A stretch of 64,000 nucleotides of DNA, taken from NCBI RefSeq assembly GCF_012272855.1, contig NZ_JAAXCQ010000013.1, positions 1 through 64,000 on the forward strand, in the 5' to 3' direction. Each line of letters opens with the position of its first letter. The stretch's first letter is position 1. Both the position numbers and the translations under genes were made by a program. Positions 1 through 9,281 of the stretch are shown here, one piece after another. The notes beneath the pieces are model-generated. The model was not told where the DNA came from and made no database searches. It saw only the letters and a list, made by a program, of their open reading frames with translations. The stretch is from Arenibacter sp. 6A1 (GTDB lineage: Bacteria; Bacteroidota; Bacteroidia; Flavobacteriales; Flavobacteriaceae).

Positions 1-91
1 GAATCATCCTAAATCAGTTCCTGACGATCTATGAAAAAAGGGTCAGACTTTAGATAAAAGTCCAACCCCTGTTATTTTAAACTTACACAGT

Positions 92-2695
92 TTACGGGAT
101 AGTGTCATTCTTTTTTATTTTACTCCGAATTGTCTCATATCTCTGAATTTCTTCATTTAAGTTTTGTGGCTCAGGTTTTAAATAAGCATACTTATCGCTA
201 TGTGTATGTCCTTCCATATATCGACAACATTGGGCAAAACTTTCTAAAAGTTCATTTATCAATTCCTCATCAAAATACACACTTGATAAAGAATCTACGC
301 TTACTCTTTCATTATATCTCTGTACAACATTTTTGAATAGGTCATTTATAACCAAAACTTCATAACAAGTCCGTAATGCTGTAAAACCATTTCTTACTTG
401 ATATTCTCTTTCTGCTGGCGGACAGTCGTCTTCTTTGGCTACCTTATAAAATTCCTTTGCAGGTTCCGAATTCCGATAAACTTTTTCATAAGTTGGTGAA
501 TTTCTTAGCCAAACTTGTCCAGGGATTCCATTTCTATTCTCAATCCAATGACATTCATTCGGTACATTATTATCTCCCGCAAAATTTATTAAACTAGAAA
601 CAAAAACTAGGTCGTGTGTAAAAATAACTACTTGTTTTTGAGTTGATAAATCGACAAGTCTTTTAGCAATAGTACTTTTTCTTTCTTCGTCTAAGGACGT
701 TACAGGGTCGTCAAAAACGATACCTTTATTTATAGTTGTTATGTTAGTTTCTGCAATGAAATCTGCTAATGCTATTACCTTTTGTTCACCTTCGCTCAAA
801 ATTGCAGAGGGGTCTTTTCCTTTTAAAAAAAGTTGTCTATTTGATTGAGCATCAAAACTTTTTGCGTCAATGATTATTCCAAATTTCCCATTTAAACTAT
901 CACATTCTTGATTGAATGCGTTGATGTAGTCGGAATTAAAATAATCATTGGATAGCCTTTTTTCAGTATTTGTAGATTGAGTTTTATGCCATTGCTTGTT
1001 AAAAGAATTTGATTTATGAACCCAAATAATATTTTTATGAAGGGTCTCTATTTCTGTATATCTAATACTAAGTTTTTCTTTGTGAGCTAAATAAGTTTTT
1101 TCCTTTAAAAGTAATTCTAAGATTTTATTTTGCTCATTTTCTTCTAGTGCTTTAATTCTTGTATTTAATTCATTTAGCACGTTATCAAAAATTGAAAGGT
1201 CTGTTTTTATTTCAGTAAATTGACGAGTTTCATTTTTATTTATGGCATCTATGATATTTAAAGAAAGCGTATTTTGATTTTCCAATATTTGTTTTCCATA
1301 CTTTAAAGCCTCTTCATTGTTTTCCTTAAGCCAAGAAGATAATATATCTGATTCTGGAAATTGATTAAAATCTAATTTCTCATAACCTTCTTTTGTTTTA
1401 TCTAAATCCTCTATGGCTGTTTTTGCTTCTTGCTCTGCAACACTTGCTATGTAAGCCCAATAACTTTGAATTAGGTTTTTTTGAAGATCTTCATTAATTG
1501 GCTGTTGGCATAACAAACAATTATCTCCAATTTCAGGATAGAATGTATCATTGTTCGTTTGTTTTAATGCAAATTTTTCAGCCGCTTGGATAAACACTTT
1601 CCATTCTTCAGAACCAATGTTATTTATCTTTTCTGATTTGAACTTTTCAATTCCTTGTTTCGTAGCTATTTCTTTTTTTGTATTACAATCAGAAATTGAA
1701 TTGTTTACAGACTCTAATTGAGTTTGAGCAAACCATAGATTTGTTATCTCTAGATTCTTTTGTCGAGCTGTCAATTGTTCTCTTATAATCGTAAGCTCTT
1801 TTAATGTTTTATCTTTTTGAGAAAGTGCTATTTTTAAATCATCATACTTTTTTTCACTTTCAAGCTTTTTAGTTTTTTCTTCTTCTGTGAAAGGTAAGTG
1901 CTTTTGTAAATCAATGAGTTTTGAATTATGTGAAAGGGACGAAAGGAAATTTTTTATTTCTGACTCTCCTTGAAATATATCATCATTAGCAAATGGGTTG
2001 AGGGTACTTTTACTCCTAGCTTCTATAATTAGGCGATTATTTAATTTCTCAAGTACAGAATTGAACTCATTAAATAGTCTAAGACCAGCTGGTCTAAAAG
2101 AAAAATCGTTTCTATTTTTTAAATGCCTTTTACCGATTTCTCCATCAAAAACTGCGAATTGATTAAAAATGCCATTTTCTAAATCTTCTGGGTATTTTAA
2201 TGGTATGTGGGTGCCATTTGTGGAAAAGTGAAATTGTGCGGAAATAGGTTTATTTGCATTTTCTTGATTTACGTTTTCTACAATTTGTTCTTTATCTTTA
2301 GAATAAAAACTGTTTTTTAGAAGTCTTATATAACCTGATTTACCTGCACCATTAACTCCATATAAGATAGTTAGGTTTGGTGTTAATTCTATTCGCTGAT
2401 TTTCTTTAAGAGCATTGACACCCTCTACATCTATTAATGCGTCAAAGGTTAGTTCTTCTTTGAAATCATCTGTAGCATTTGGATTGTATGTAATAGAAAG
2501 TTCAGGTTTTGTTGTTTCTTCTTTAAGGCTCAATTCTTCAAGAAGAAAAGAAAAAGTAGTTTCTATTTTCTCATCTGTAATTTCATTTCCTGATAGGATT
2601 TCACAACAGATATATTTAGCCCAATATGGTTGAGCATTTACAAAAGCTTTTACTTCTGATTCAAGTGTTTTTATATCTTCTGGATTTTCTGTCAT
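92..2695 (-). CDS. AAA/ABC ATPase with zinc hook, RloC-like (putative anticodon nuclease)
   Basis: An 867-residue SMC/Rad50-style ATPase. Visible motifs are Walker A GVNGAGKS (about 113-120), long coiled coils either side of a CLLC zinc-hook motif (C393, C396), the ABC signature LSEGEQK (633-639), Walker B GIVFDDP (658-664), D-loop SLDE and H-loop THD (693-695). The C-terminal ~110 residues lie beyond the ATPase core and contain RTCYE (R775, E779) and a GHTH cluster (H830, H832). This resembles the Arg-x3-Glu...His catalytic arrangement of the tRNA anticodon nucleases PrrC and RloC; RloC also carries a zinc hook. RloC-type proteins cleave tRNA anticodon loops after DNA damage or phage attack. 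No restriction-modification genes are adjacent. The ATPase call is firm; the nuclease call is an inference. Plain DNA-repair ATPases of this shape also exist. Confidence 0.8.
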   Translation of the reverse strand: MTENPEDIKTLESEVKAFVNAQPYWAKYICCEILSGNEITDEKIETTFSFLLEELSLKEETTKPELSITYNPNATDDFKEELTFDALIDVEGVNALKENQRIELTPNLTILYGVNGAGKSGYIRLLKNSFYSKDKEQIVENVNQENANKPISAQFHFSTNGTHIPLKYPEDLENGIFNQFAVFDGEIGKRHLKNRNDFSFRPAGLRLFNEFNSVLEKLNNRLIIEARSKSTLNPFANDDIFQGESEIKNFLSSLSHNSKLIDLQKHLPFTEEEKTKKLESEKKYDDLKIALSQKDKTLKELTIIREQLTARQKNLEITNLWFAQTQLESVNNSISDCNTKKEIATKQGIEKFKSEKINNIGSEEWKVFIQAAEKFALKQTNNDTFYPEIGDNCLLCQQPINEDLQKNLIQSYWAYIASVAEQEAKTAIEDLDKTKEGYEKLDFNQFPESDILSSWLKENNEEALKYGKQILENQNTLSLNIIDAINKNETRQFTEIKTDLSIFDNVLNELNTRIKALEENEQNKILELLLKEKTYLAHKEKLSIRYTEIETLHKNIIWVHKSNSFNKQWHKTQSTNTEKRLSNDYFNSDYINAFNQECDSLNGKFGIIIDAKSFDAQSNRQLFLKGKDPSAILSEGEQKVIALADFIAETNITTINKGIVFDDPVTSLDEERKSTIAKRLVDLSTQKQVVIFTHDLVFVSSLINFAGDNNVPNECHWIENRNGIPGQVWLRNSPTYEKVYRNSEPAKEFYKVAKEDDCPPAEREYQVRNGFTALRTCYEVLVINDLFKNVVQRYNERVSVDSLSSVYFDEELINELLESFAQCCRYMEGHTHSDKYAYLKPEPQNLNEEIQRYETIRSKIKKNDTIP

Positions 2696-3274
2696 TTTTT
2701 AATTGCCCATAACAAGTTATATCTGTATAAAATATACTTTATATTAATTTGGATAACTGTAAGATAGTAGGGGTGTCAGTTTTACTTTCCCATTCTTACT
2801 ATGAACTACATTTCTGCGGTAGTCCTACCTAAATTTTAATCGACTAATATCGTAAATATTATTTTTATGTAAGTAAAAATCTGTAATTAAAGAGGTGTAA
2901 TCTTAATTTGTTAGGGGAAAAATATGTTCTTGCGGGAAATGCGCATCGTTTCCTTTAGTGCTTTTACGACTCCACGAAGTTTCATCATGATATTATGTAG
3001 GAATGACTATGCTCATTATGGCCTACCATCCTCATAACCGCGCTACAAGTGCTTTTTTGTTTTGGTAAACGCAGGCAATAACGCCTAGATTTTCTGCCTT
3101 TTCGTTGAAAAAATGATATGAATAGCAATCTATGGGTACCTATAAAAAATTAAGAAGTAAGAGCTTATTATTTGAAAATGTAGGAATTTTAACTAGTATT
3201 TTAGTCCTTTTGTAGGTTAAATTGCTTCCTTTGCTAAATATGTATTACCTACAGCATTATAAAATTATTCAGTT
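2696..3274. other. Gene-free stretch after the ATPase gene
   Basis: About 580 AT-rich bases between the start of the minus-strand ATPase gene and a small plus-strand gene. It should hold the promoters of both, but I see no clear TTTG/TAnnTTTG pair, repeat or RNA gene, and no long open frame. Confidence 0.5.
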
Positions 3275-3526
3275 ATGAATCTATATCGTTCCATACTAGA
3301 ATTTCTTTACAAAAACCAGGAAAGAGGCTTTGTGCGAATCACCCATATTTGCTTAGACCCAAATCAAGCGACCCAAATTGCAAAGGAAATGAAGGATAAA
3401 GGTCTTATAGATTTTAAACAACGTAGGTTTATGGGAGGCAATGGGCAGTTTTCTTTTATTTCACCACCACAACTTATCATTACTCCTGAAGGAAAACATT
3501 GGTTTGAAACCCTAAAATTATTTTAA
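3275..3526 (+). CDS. Small winged-helix-like protein, hypothetical
   Basis: An 83-residue protein. The pattern of an N-terminal helix (residues 1-14), a helix with acidic/basic residues, then KEMKDKGLIDF followed by a Gly-rich turn and a strand ending ITPEGKHWFE resembles the winged-helix fold of small MarR- or PadR-like proteins, in which TPEG often closes the wing. No other domain is present. It stands alone with non-coding DNA on both sides. It may be a stand-alone DNA-binding regulator or a leftover of a larger locus; its target is unknown. Confidence 0.55.
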   Translation: MNLYRSILEFLYKNQERGFVRITHICLDPNQATQIAKEMKDKGLIDFKQRRFMGGNGQFSFISPPQLIITPEGKHWFETLKLF

Positions 3527-4199
3527 GAATTATTACTTACAAGGGATTGCATTCAGTGTATGTTCTTCGTTAATACGTTATTAACTCGGAAAAACTGGGG
3601 TGCAATTTAACCATACCTGCAACCCAGGAAGGTCATAGTATTCAAAAACATAATAAACCCCTAAATAATATTCCTAAAATGCGATGGATAAATAACATGG
3701 TGGCCAAGGCTCAATAAAAGCGTAAAGCTGAAGAAAAGTGGAGGGGGAATACTAATAGTTTATCGGAAAAATAGAAATTAGTAATAAAGTGGAATAATTA
3801 GCTTTTAGACTGATAAAAAAGCGCCTTTTACAATAGGAAACTTGACCATCATTTATAAATCACCTTTGAGATCAAGAATGCCACGGTAATTTTTAAGTTA
3901 CTTTAGGGGAGTAATACTGTATGTTAAAAATTAATTAGAGCCGTTATAACTCACAACTAACATTGGCCCAGTTCAACAGATTACAGACCTACGGACTTAA
4001 AAAGTCACACTAAGTAATAGGATAAGGAAGTTAACCTAAATGATCTAAGGAGAATTTTTAGCCTAGAGAATAGAAGAGTATTCATAGTTGAGGTAACCGA
4101 AGTCTTGGAAATGAATGATTCCGTTCACTTAAGAGAATTTTCGTATAGCCTTAACCAAGTTGTTTCTTGGCATTTTATAAATATATAATCCCATACAGA
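3527..4199. other. Gene-free stretch, possibly decayed coding DNA
   Basis: About 670 bases without a convincing gene. Around 3660-3770 one frame reads as a protein-like stretch broken by stops (for example PKMRWINNMVAKAQ, stop, KRKAEEKWRG), so it may be a decayed gene, but I cannot name a family. The last part must carry the promoter of the TPR/AraC regulator; no motif stands out. Confidence 0.3.
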
Positions 4200-5939
4200 A
4201 TGAAGAATAGAAATTATAATGCATTTCGACTTTATCACGCCAGCCTACTTATAGGACTAATGTTTTCTTGTTTTTTGGGGACAGTTTGTAATGCTCAAGA
4301 TAAGACGCAACCAATGGCTACTATTGGACTAAGTGCCGATTCACTTTCTCGTCTGACCTATGAACAAATCATGGAGCTGGAAGATGAGGCATATGAAAAA
4401 AACGAACTAAATCGTCTAAGAAAATTGACAGATATCCATGTTCATAAAGCTAAAAGTGAGTCTAATCCTTTGGAAATGGCTTTTGCGTATTATTATCGTA
4501 CGATGATAGAAGAGCCGAAATTAGCGATAAGTTATGCTGACTCAATTATTTTAGTGACTGCAGACAGCAAGCATCCAAAATACCCCACTTTGGGATATCT
4601 ACTTAAGGCTATGATTTACTATGAAATAGGCGATTATCGATTAGCCTTACATAATTACATAGTAGCTTACGATCTTGCTGTAGAAAAAAAGAACTTTGAT
4701 GACCAATTATCAAGTTCCATGGCCATAGCTGCCATAAGAAATCTTAACGGGCAATCGCACGTCGCAGCAGACATTTACACCAGATCCTTGCATTTATTGA
4801 AAGGGGAAGAAGATTATAAAAGCAGGTATTATGAGGATTATATGATATTGATGTACAACCTATCACTTGCGCATCTAAGGTTGTCTCAATTAGACTCTTC
4901 TCGACTTTATTTGAACAAAGGTATCGAAACGGCAATCATTAAAAATGATACAATAGAACATCGCGATATGGTTTTAGTGGGAGCGCAATTAGATTATTAT
5001 GAACATAATTATAAAAACGCAAAGGATACTCTTTTAAAATATACAAATCAATTGGAAGGGAATAGCAAGGCCATGAAGTTGTATTATCTTGGAAAGATTG
5101 CTCAAAAGTCAGATGATGATTTATTGGCTATTTCCTATTATAAACAAATTGATTCAATAATAAAAGAAACCAAAGAACCCTTTGAGAAAGTCAAGGAAGT
5201 ATATCAGCAATTGGCAATACATTATAGCTTACAAGATGACCAGGAACAGGAAATTGAGTCCCTCGAAAAATTGATTTTTCACGATAGTTTGATGGCTATT
5301 GAACAAAAGGGAGTTATTCAGCAGGCTACTATGGCCTATGATATACCATATTTAAAATTACAGAAAAAGAAAGCGGAGGAACTACTAAAGGTAAAAAGTA
5401 ATTGGATTCTTATCTTAGGATTTATGGCCACACTTGGTATGCTTGTCGGCCCATACTTTTATGTCAAGGCACATAGAACGAAAAAAAAGGTAAAAATGTT
5501 GATGGAAGGTTCAAAGCAGTTAAAATCACCTCCTCGGAAGGTTGGAGAGCACCCTGCATCTGTTCCAAAAGAGATACGAAATGAACTTTTAATGAAACTC
5601 GAGGCTTTTGAAAAGTCAGATCTCTATTTGCGAAAGGATTTGGATATGACCCTATTGGCTCAAGAAATGGATACCAATACCTCCTATTTGTCAATCATTA
5701 TCAACCACTACAAACAAATGAATTTTCCGAAATATATTAATGACCTTAAAATTTCGACTGCTATAGAGGAGCTTACCAAGAAACCAGCACTATTAAAATA
5801 TAACTATCAAGGATTGGCAGAAACCTTCGGGTTTAAAACAGGGGAGTCTTTTTCTAAAGCATTTCATAAAAAGACAGGGGTATATCCTTCTAAATTGTTA
5901 AAGGAATTAGATAAAAGGGAAAAAGCTAAACATTCATAA
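4200..5939 (+). CDS. TPR-containing membrane AraC-family transcriptional regulator
   Basis: The frame opens at 4167, but the ATG at 4200 gives a proper signal peptide (MKNRN..., hydrophobic LLIGLMFSCFLG, then NAQ) and is preferred; product about 579 residues. The middle is helical TPR-like repeats (for example EEPKLAISYADSI, GDYRLALHNYIVAY). A single transmembrane helix (SNWILILGFMATLGMLVG) follows at about residue 390-410. The C-terminal ~110 residues are an AraC-type double HTH (LAQEMDTNTSYLS..., then YQGLAETFGFKTGESFSKAF with the family's typical ending TGVYPSKLLKEL). Such proteins are common in Flavobacteria as membrane-tethered sensors controlling nearby genes. The only neighbour downstream is a dead peptidase fragment, so its original target may be lost. 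Family call secure; ligand unknown. Confidence 0.85.
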   Translation: MKNRNYNAFRLYHASLLIGLMFSCFLGTVCNAQDKTQPMATIGLSADSLSRLTYEQIMELEDEAYEKNELNRLRKLTDIHVHKAKSESNPLEMAFAYYYRTMIEEPKLAISYADSIILVTADSKHPKYPTLGYLLKAMIYYEIGDYRLALHNYIVAYDLAVEKKNFDDQLSSSMAIAAIRNLNGQSHVAADIYTRSLHLLKGEEDYKSRYYEDYMILMYNLSLAHLRLSQLDSSRLYLNKGIETAIIKNDTIEHRDMVLVGAQLDYYEHNYKNAKDTLLKYTNQLEGNSKAMKLYYLGKIAQKSDDDLLAISYYKQIDSIIKETKEPFEKVKEVYQQLAIHYSLQDDQEQEIESLEKLIFHDSLMAIEQKGVIQQATMAYDIPYLKLQKKKAEELLKVKSNWILILGFMATLGMLVGPYFYVKAHRTKKKVKMLMEGSKQLKSPPRKVGEHPASVPKEIRNELLMKLEAFEKSDLYLRKDLDMTLLAQEMDTNTSYLSIIINHYKQMNFPKYINDLKISTAIEELTKKPALLKYNYQGLAETFGFKTGESFSKAFHKKTGVYPSKLLKELDKREKAKHS

Positions 5940-5994
5940 ATGACAGTAAGGATAGTTATTTCAGCTATCAAACTTAATAGATCCCTATTTAAAT

Positions 5995-6234
5995 CTTAAA
6001 CCCGAAACGAATTATCCAGCAACCTTACTCATGCCAAGTAGTAATGATGACCGGATTCCCTTATGGGATAGTGGCAAATATATTGCTCAACTTCAAAAAT
6101 AGAACTCTTCCAAGGCTCCTGTATTATTGGATATCAATTATACCTCAGGACATGAGAATATAGGGGGGCAAGAAGCCTATATTGAACTCTATGCGCGTAT
6201 TTTTAGCTTTGCTAAAACGCATATGAAACATTAG
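5995..6234 (+). pseudogene. Prolyl oligopeptidase family peptidase, C-terminal remnant
   Basis: One frame reads NYPATLLMPSSNDDRIPLWD, then SGKYIAQLQK, an internal stop, and continues in the same frame as NSSKAPVLLDINYTSGHENI up to FAKTHMKH and a stop. This matches the catalytic C-terminus of S9 prolyl oligopeptidases: the NDDR(I/V)P segment carries the catalytic Asp and the SGH segment the catalytic His. The N-terminal propeller and the Ser motif are missing and a TAG interrupts the fragment, so it is a dead remnant. It suggests that peptidase DNA was lost here, near the left side of the conjugative element. Confidence 0.8.
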
Positions 6235-6581
6235 TGTTATCCTCTTAAATTTCTACCTTTTTTTTGGTTTTTTATTCTTTCTTTTCCTTAGTTTGAGGTA
6301 TGGATAATCTAAGCTGTTCTCAACATACCTTCCTTGATTTTCAAATAAGGATGATTGCTTTACCTTCGGGTATCTCATCTAACCTAGAATTATATTTTTC
6401 CACCAAAATTCCCCTTGATTTATAAATGCCTCCATTTCCTTTATAAATCGCCTTTAATCCGACTTTTTATTTCTGCGTTTTATAATGAAATTTAAGTGTT
6501 CAATAATATAAGACCTTGTTAAAAAACACTTCAAGGAACACTAGTAGATTAAAGATTTAAGGATAACCAAAGGAAAGGAAA
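6235..6581. other. Gene-free stretch upstream of the RteC-like gene
   Basis: About 350 AT-rich bases between the peptidase remnant and the RteC-like gene. I see no open frame, no clear promoter pair and no recognisable attachment-site core. It may contain the left junction of the conjugative element. Confidence 0.4.
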
Positions 6582-7406
6582 ATGGAATGGATACGCTCTC
6601 AAAAAGAAATTGAAGCTGAATTGCAGCTTATCACGCAATCGCATAGTAATACCCTAGTGTCGTATGACAAATCCATCACTTATTGCCAAACTATTTTAGA
6701 GGAATACCGTGTCGCGGTAATCTCTCGGGGTTTCCCGGATGAAGCGTCGGAAATTCAATTTTTTAAAAATCACAAACCTTTTCTATTAGGCCACCTTTTA
6801 CGATGTAGACACCAGCTATTTTATGAACTTGAATTTGTCAATATTTCGGGTGATTTGCAAAATGATATTATTAAAGCAAAAATGCTGGAAGTAAACACTT
6901 TTCTATCCAATCATAAGGACATTATATTGTATCTTGAATTGGAAAACCAAAGATTGGATACACAGTATTTTTTGCGTAAAAACAGGCAATTATATGCTAG
7001 TCCCAGTGCCATTGGGGTAAGTTTCGACCCTGAATTCAGTACTTCCCATGACGGTCTACTGGCCCATATATTGGGTTATAAAGGCTACTTTGAGTTTCTT
7101 CATAATAAACTCCGAACACCTAATACTTTAGTATCAGAATTAAAAACACCGATAGCTAAAATTAAGTGGACCGAGGCCAAAATCGCACTTACCGAATTAG
7201 GGTTCGCCCTTTTTTATAGCGGTGCCATTGATCATGGGAACACCAGCTTGAAATCTGTTATGGAGTTTTTGGAGCGGGTAACCGGTATGGATCTTGGGGA
7301 TTACCACCATACTTCCATTCGAATAAGAAACCGCGCCAATCCCACTAAATTCATGGATAAACTTAGAAGAACTTTACAGAACTGGACGATTGAACTGGAT
7401 GAATGA
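6582..7406 (+). CDS. rteC: RteC domain-containing protein (conjugative transposon regulator)
   Basis: A 274-residue protein with the overall pattern of RteC: a helical N-terminal half (FKNHKPFLLGHLLRCRHQ, YELEFVNI), a middle HKDIILYLELENQ, and a C-terminal winged-helix-like half (KIKWTEAKIALTELGFALFY) ending in RIRNRANPTKFMDKLR. In CTnDOT, RteC is a DNA-binding protein that activates the excision genes after tetracycline-triggered RteAB signalling. No RteA/RteB two-component genes lie nearby, so the inducer here is unknown. The next genes (an excisionase-like HTH protein and replication genes) are plausible targets. Confidence 0.85.
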   Translation: MEWIRSQKEIEAELQLITQSHSNTLVSYDKSITYCQTILEEYRVAVISRGFPDEASEIQFFKNHKPFLLGHLLRCRHQLFYELEFVNISGDLQNDIIKAKMLEVNTFLSNHKDIILYLELENQRLDTQYFLRKNRQLYASPSAIGVSFDPEFSTSHDGLLAHILGYKGYFEFLHNKLRTPNTLVSELKTPIAKIKWTEAKIALTELGFALFYSGAIDHGNTSLKSVMEFLERVTGMDLGDYHHTSIRIRNRANPTKFMDKLRRTLQNWTIELDE

Positions 7407-7422
7407 AAAATGTCAGGTCACT

Positions 7423-7432
7423 GTCAATTGAC
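7423..7432. promoter_or_regulatory. Palindrome GTCAATTGAC, copy 1
   Basis: A perfect 10-base palindrome 17 bases after the RteC-like stop codon. An identical copy lies 126 bases downstream, still upstream of the HTH gene, which suggests a paired operator for a dimeric regulator such as RteC or the HTH protein. A related GTCAATTG half occurs after ssb near 11338. The binding role is inference. Confidence 0.4.
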
Positions 7433-7548
7433 TGTTTTGGGCATCCCGAAAAAAACACGAACACGCTTCTTTAAAACACCCTTGTTTAGGGTTGTTTTCC
7501 TAGTTTTTTCTTCCAAAATTACTTGATAAGTCCTTATGTCAGTAGGGT

Positions 7549-7558
7549 GTCAATTGAC
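7549..7558. promoter_or_regulatory. Palindrome GTCAATTGAC, copy 2
   Basis: Second perfect copy of the palindrome found at 7423. It lies upstream of a possible promoter (CTTTG at about 7583 with a weaker TTCATTTG about 20 bases later) that would start transcription just before the HTH gene at 7642. Position and repetition fit an operator; no factor is proven. Confidence 0.4.
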
Positions 7559-7641
7559 GATTTATTCCAAAAGACCTCTTCAACTTTGTAAAGAACCAAA
7601 GATCTATTCATTTGTATGGGTCTTGTATAAAATTCAAAGTT

Positions 7642-7932
7642 ATGCCAGCAAAAATTATTACTACGGACGATCTACGAGAGTTCAAATTGGAACTTCTCCA
7701 GGAGATTAATGAATTGATTAGGGAAAAACGACCAGGTCGCTTTAAAAAGGAATGGTTAAAAAGCACCCATGTCTTGGAGATGCTTCAGATAAGCCCGACT
7801 ACTTTGTTAAGCCTTCGGGCGAATGGAACCATACCCTTTGTTAAAATAGGAGGGCTTATTTTTTATGACGCAGAAGAGATAGAGAAAGTCCTTATTGAGA
7901 ATACTGTGAAAACTTCAAACAAAAGGAGATGA
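7642..7932 (+). CDS. Helix-turn-helix protein, excisionase-like
   Basis: The frame is open from 7612, but only through a TTG; the ATG at 7642 (MPAKIITTDDLREF) is preferred, giving 96 residues. A coiled N-terminus (LELLQEINELI) precedes a MerR/Xis-type HTH: STHVLEMLQISPTTLLSLRA followed by NGTIPFVKIGGLIFYDAEEI. This small HTH protein is a standard component at the regulatory end of Bacteroidetes conjugative transposons, where such proteins act in excision or its control. Its stop overlaps the start of the next gene by 4 bases (ATGA), so they are translated from one message. Confidence 0.8.
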   Translation: MPAKIITTDDLREFKLELLQEINELIREKRPGRFKKEWLKSTHVLEMLQISPTTLLSLRANGTIPFVKIGGLIFYDAEEIEKVLIENTVKTSNKRR

Positions 7933-8603
7933 ATTATATAAAACACCTCAATGCCATATTTGAAGTTTTTGCGTCGGATGAGAGGCTAAATCCCACCCAT
8001 ATCAGTCTGTATTTCGCCCTCTTTCAAATGTGGAACGAGAATCGTTTTCCGAACAGTTTTTTAGTGGATAGGAATTCAACCATGCTTCTCTCCAAAATAG
8101 GATCGAGAACAACGTATCACCGCTGTATTTCCAATCTGCACCAATGGGAATATATCGTTTATGAACCCTCTCAAAATCGTTTTAAAGGGAGCCGTGTCAG
8201 GATGCCCATTTTTGAGATAAGTCCTGGACAAGTAGCGGACATGAATGATACTACAGATGAACTAGCGGTGGTATCATATATAAACATTAATAAACATATT
8301 AAAACAAATAATAAACTCTCTAGAGAGAGCATACCAAAAAATGAACAAGTTGTCTTAAATTTTTTTAAAAACAACCATTGGGAAGCAGTAGAAGCAACAA
8401 GATTTTATAATCATTACCAAGGGATAGGATGGAAGGTTGGTGGCAAAAGCTCCATAGAAGATTGGAGAGCTTTTGCCAAGAAATGGATGCTCAAGGCAAA
8501 TGAATTAAATGCGGACAAAGAACCTGCTAGAAAGCCCCGAAAAAAAGGAAAGGTAGATTACCTCCAGACCACCATTAAAAAAAACTACGGGGAACCCCTT
8601 TGA
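7929..8603 (+). CDS. Replication-initiation/HTH protein of the conjugative element
   Basis: A 224-residue protein. Residues 20-100 form a winged-helix-like segment (THISLYFALFQMWNENRFP, LLSKIGSRTTYHRCISNLHQ, WEYIVYEPS) of the type seen in DnaD-like or Rep-type proteins. A low-complexity linker (INKHIKTNNK) follows, then a second conserved helical part (VLNFFKNNHWEAVEATRFYN, WRAFAKKWMLKANELN) and a basic tail. It sits directly before a DnaC-like ATPase, an arrangement suggesting that the pair loads a helicase during replication of the excised element. A purely regulatory role cannot be excluded. Confidence 0.65.
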   Translation: MNYIKHLNAIFEVFASDERLNPTHISLYFALFQMWNENRFPNSFLVDRNSTMLLSKIGSRTTYHRCISNLHQWEYIVYEPSQNRFKGSRVRMPIFEISPGQVADMNDTTDELAVVSYININKHIKTNNKLSRESIPKNEQVVLNFFKNNHWEAVEATRFYNHYQGIGWKVGGKSSIEDWRAFAKKWMLKANELNADKEPARKPRKKGKVDYLQTTIKKNYGEPL

Positions 8604-8607
8604 GCAA

Positions 8608-9270
8608 ATGGAAAAATCACGCCCACACATCATCATTGAAGGAGCCACGGAATATTCCTTGGGAGATTTTGACGGCAAGCATATCGACTACGATTTTTCA
8701 AAGGTACTCGTCTATCTCGAAGCCAAAGGCAAGTTGCTTTTTGGTAGACACTTTCAGATCTACGACGAGGACAAGGAGATTTTGCTGAAACTGTGCAACT
8801 ACATGGTTCGGGATTTCGACAACTGCAAAAAGTTCGATATCGACCCCGATAAGGGGATATTGCTTTCAGGCCCTGTCGGCTGCGGAAAAACCAGTCTGAT
8901 GCGGTTGATACGCCACATCGTCCCACACCAAAGACCCTATGAAATCATACCGGCCCGGAACATCACCTTTGCCTTTAACCATATCGGCTATAAGATCATC
9001 GAAGAGTACGGTAACGGACGTTTCTATTGCTTTGATGATCTGGGGGTAGAACCCCTGGGAAGGCACTTTGGAATGGACTGCAATGTCATGGGAGAAGTGT
9101 TGATTTCAAGACACGAACTGTACCAGGAAACCAAAATAATTACCCATGGTACCACCAATCTGAACGCAGAGGAACTGGAGGAACGTTACGGAAAAAGGGT
9201 CCGTAGCCGGATGCGCCAAATATTCAACCTCATAGGCTTTGATAAAAGCACCAGGGATAAGCGAACTTAA
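8608..9270 (+). CDS. DnaC-like AAA+ ATPase (helicase-loader type)
   Basis: A 220-residue AAA+ protein. Walker A is GPVGCGKTS at about residue 92-100, Walker B is CFDDLGVEP at about 143-151, a sensor-type segment HGTTNLNAEELEERYG follows, and RVRSRMRQIFNLIGF supplies the arginine finger/sensor 2 region. Length and motifs match the IstB/DnaC group. The gene starts 4 bases after the stop of the replication protein, so both belong to one operon. Probable role: loading replicative helicase at the element's own origin. Its base composition looks richer in G+C than the genes just upstream. Confidence 0.8.
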   Translation: MEKSRPHIIIEGATEYSLGDFDGKHIDYDFSKVLVYLEAKGKLLFGRHFQIYDEDKEILLKLCNYMVRDFDNCKKFDIDPDKGILLSGPVGCGKTSLMRLIRHIVPHQRPYEIIPARNITFAFNHIGYKIIEEYGNGRFYCFDDLGVEPLGRHFGMDCNVMGEVLISRHELYQETKIITHGTTNLNAEELEERYGKRVRSRMRQIFNLIGFDKSTRDKRT

Positions 9271-9281
9271 AATTAAAAAAG

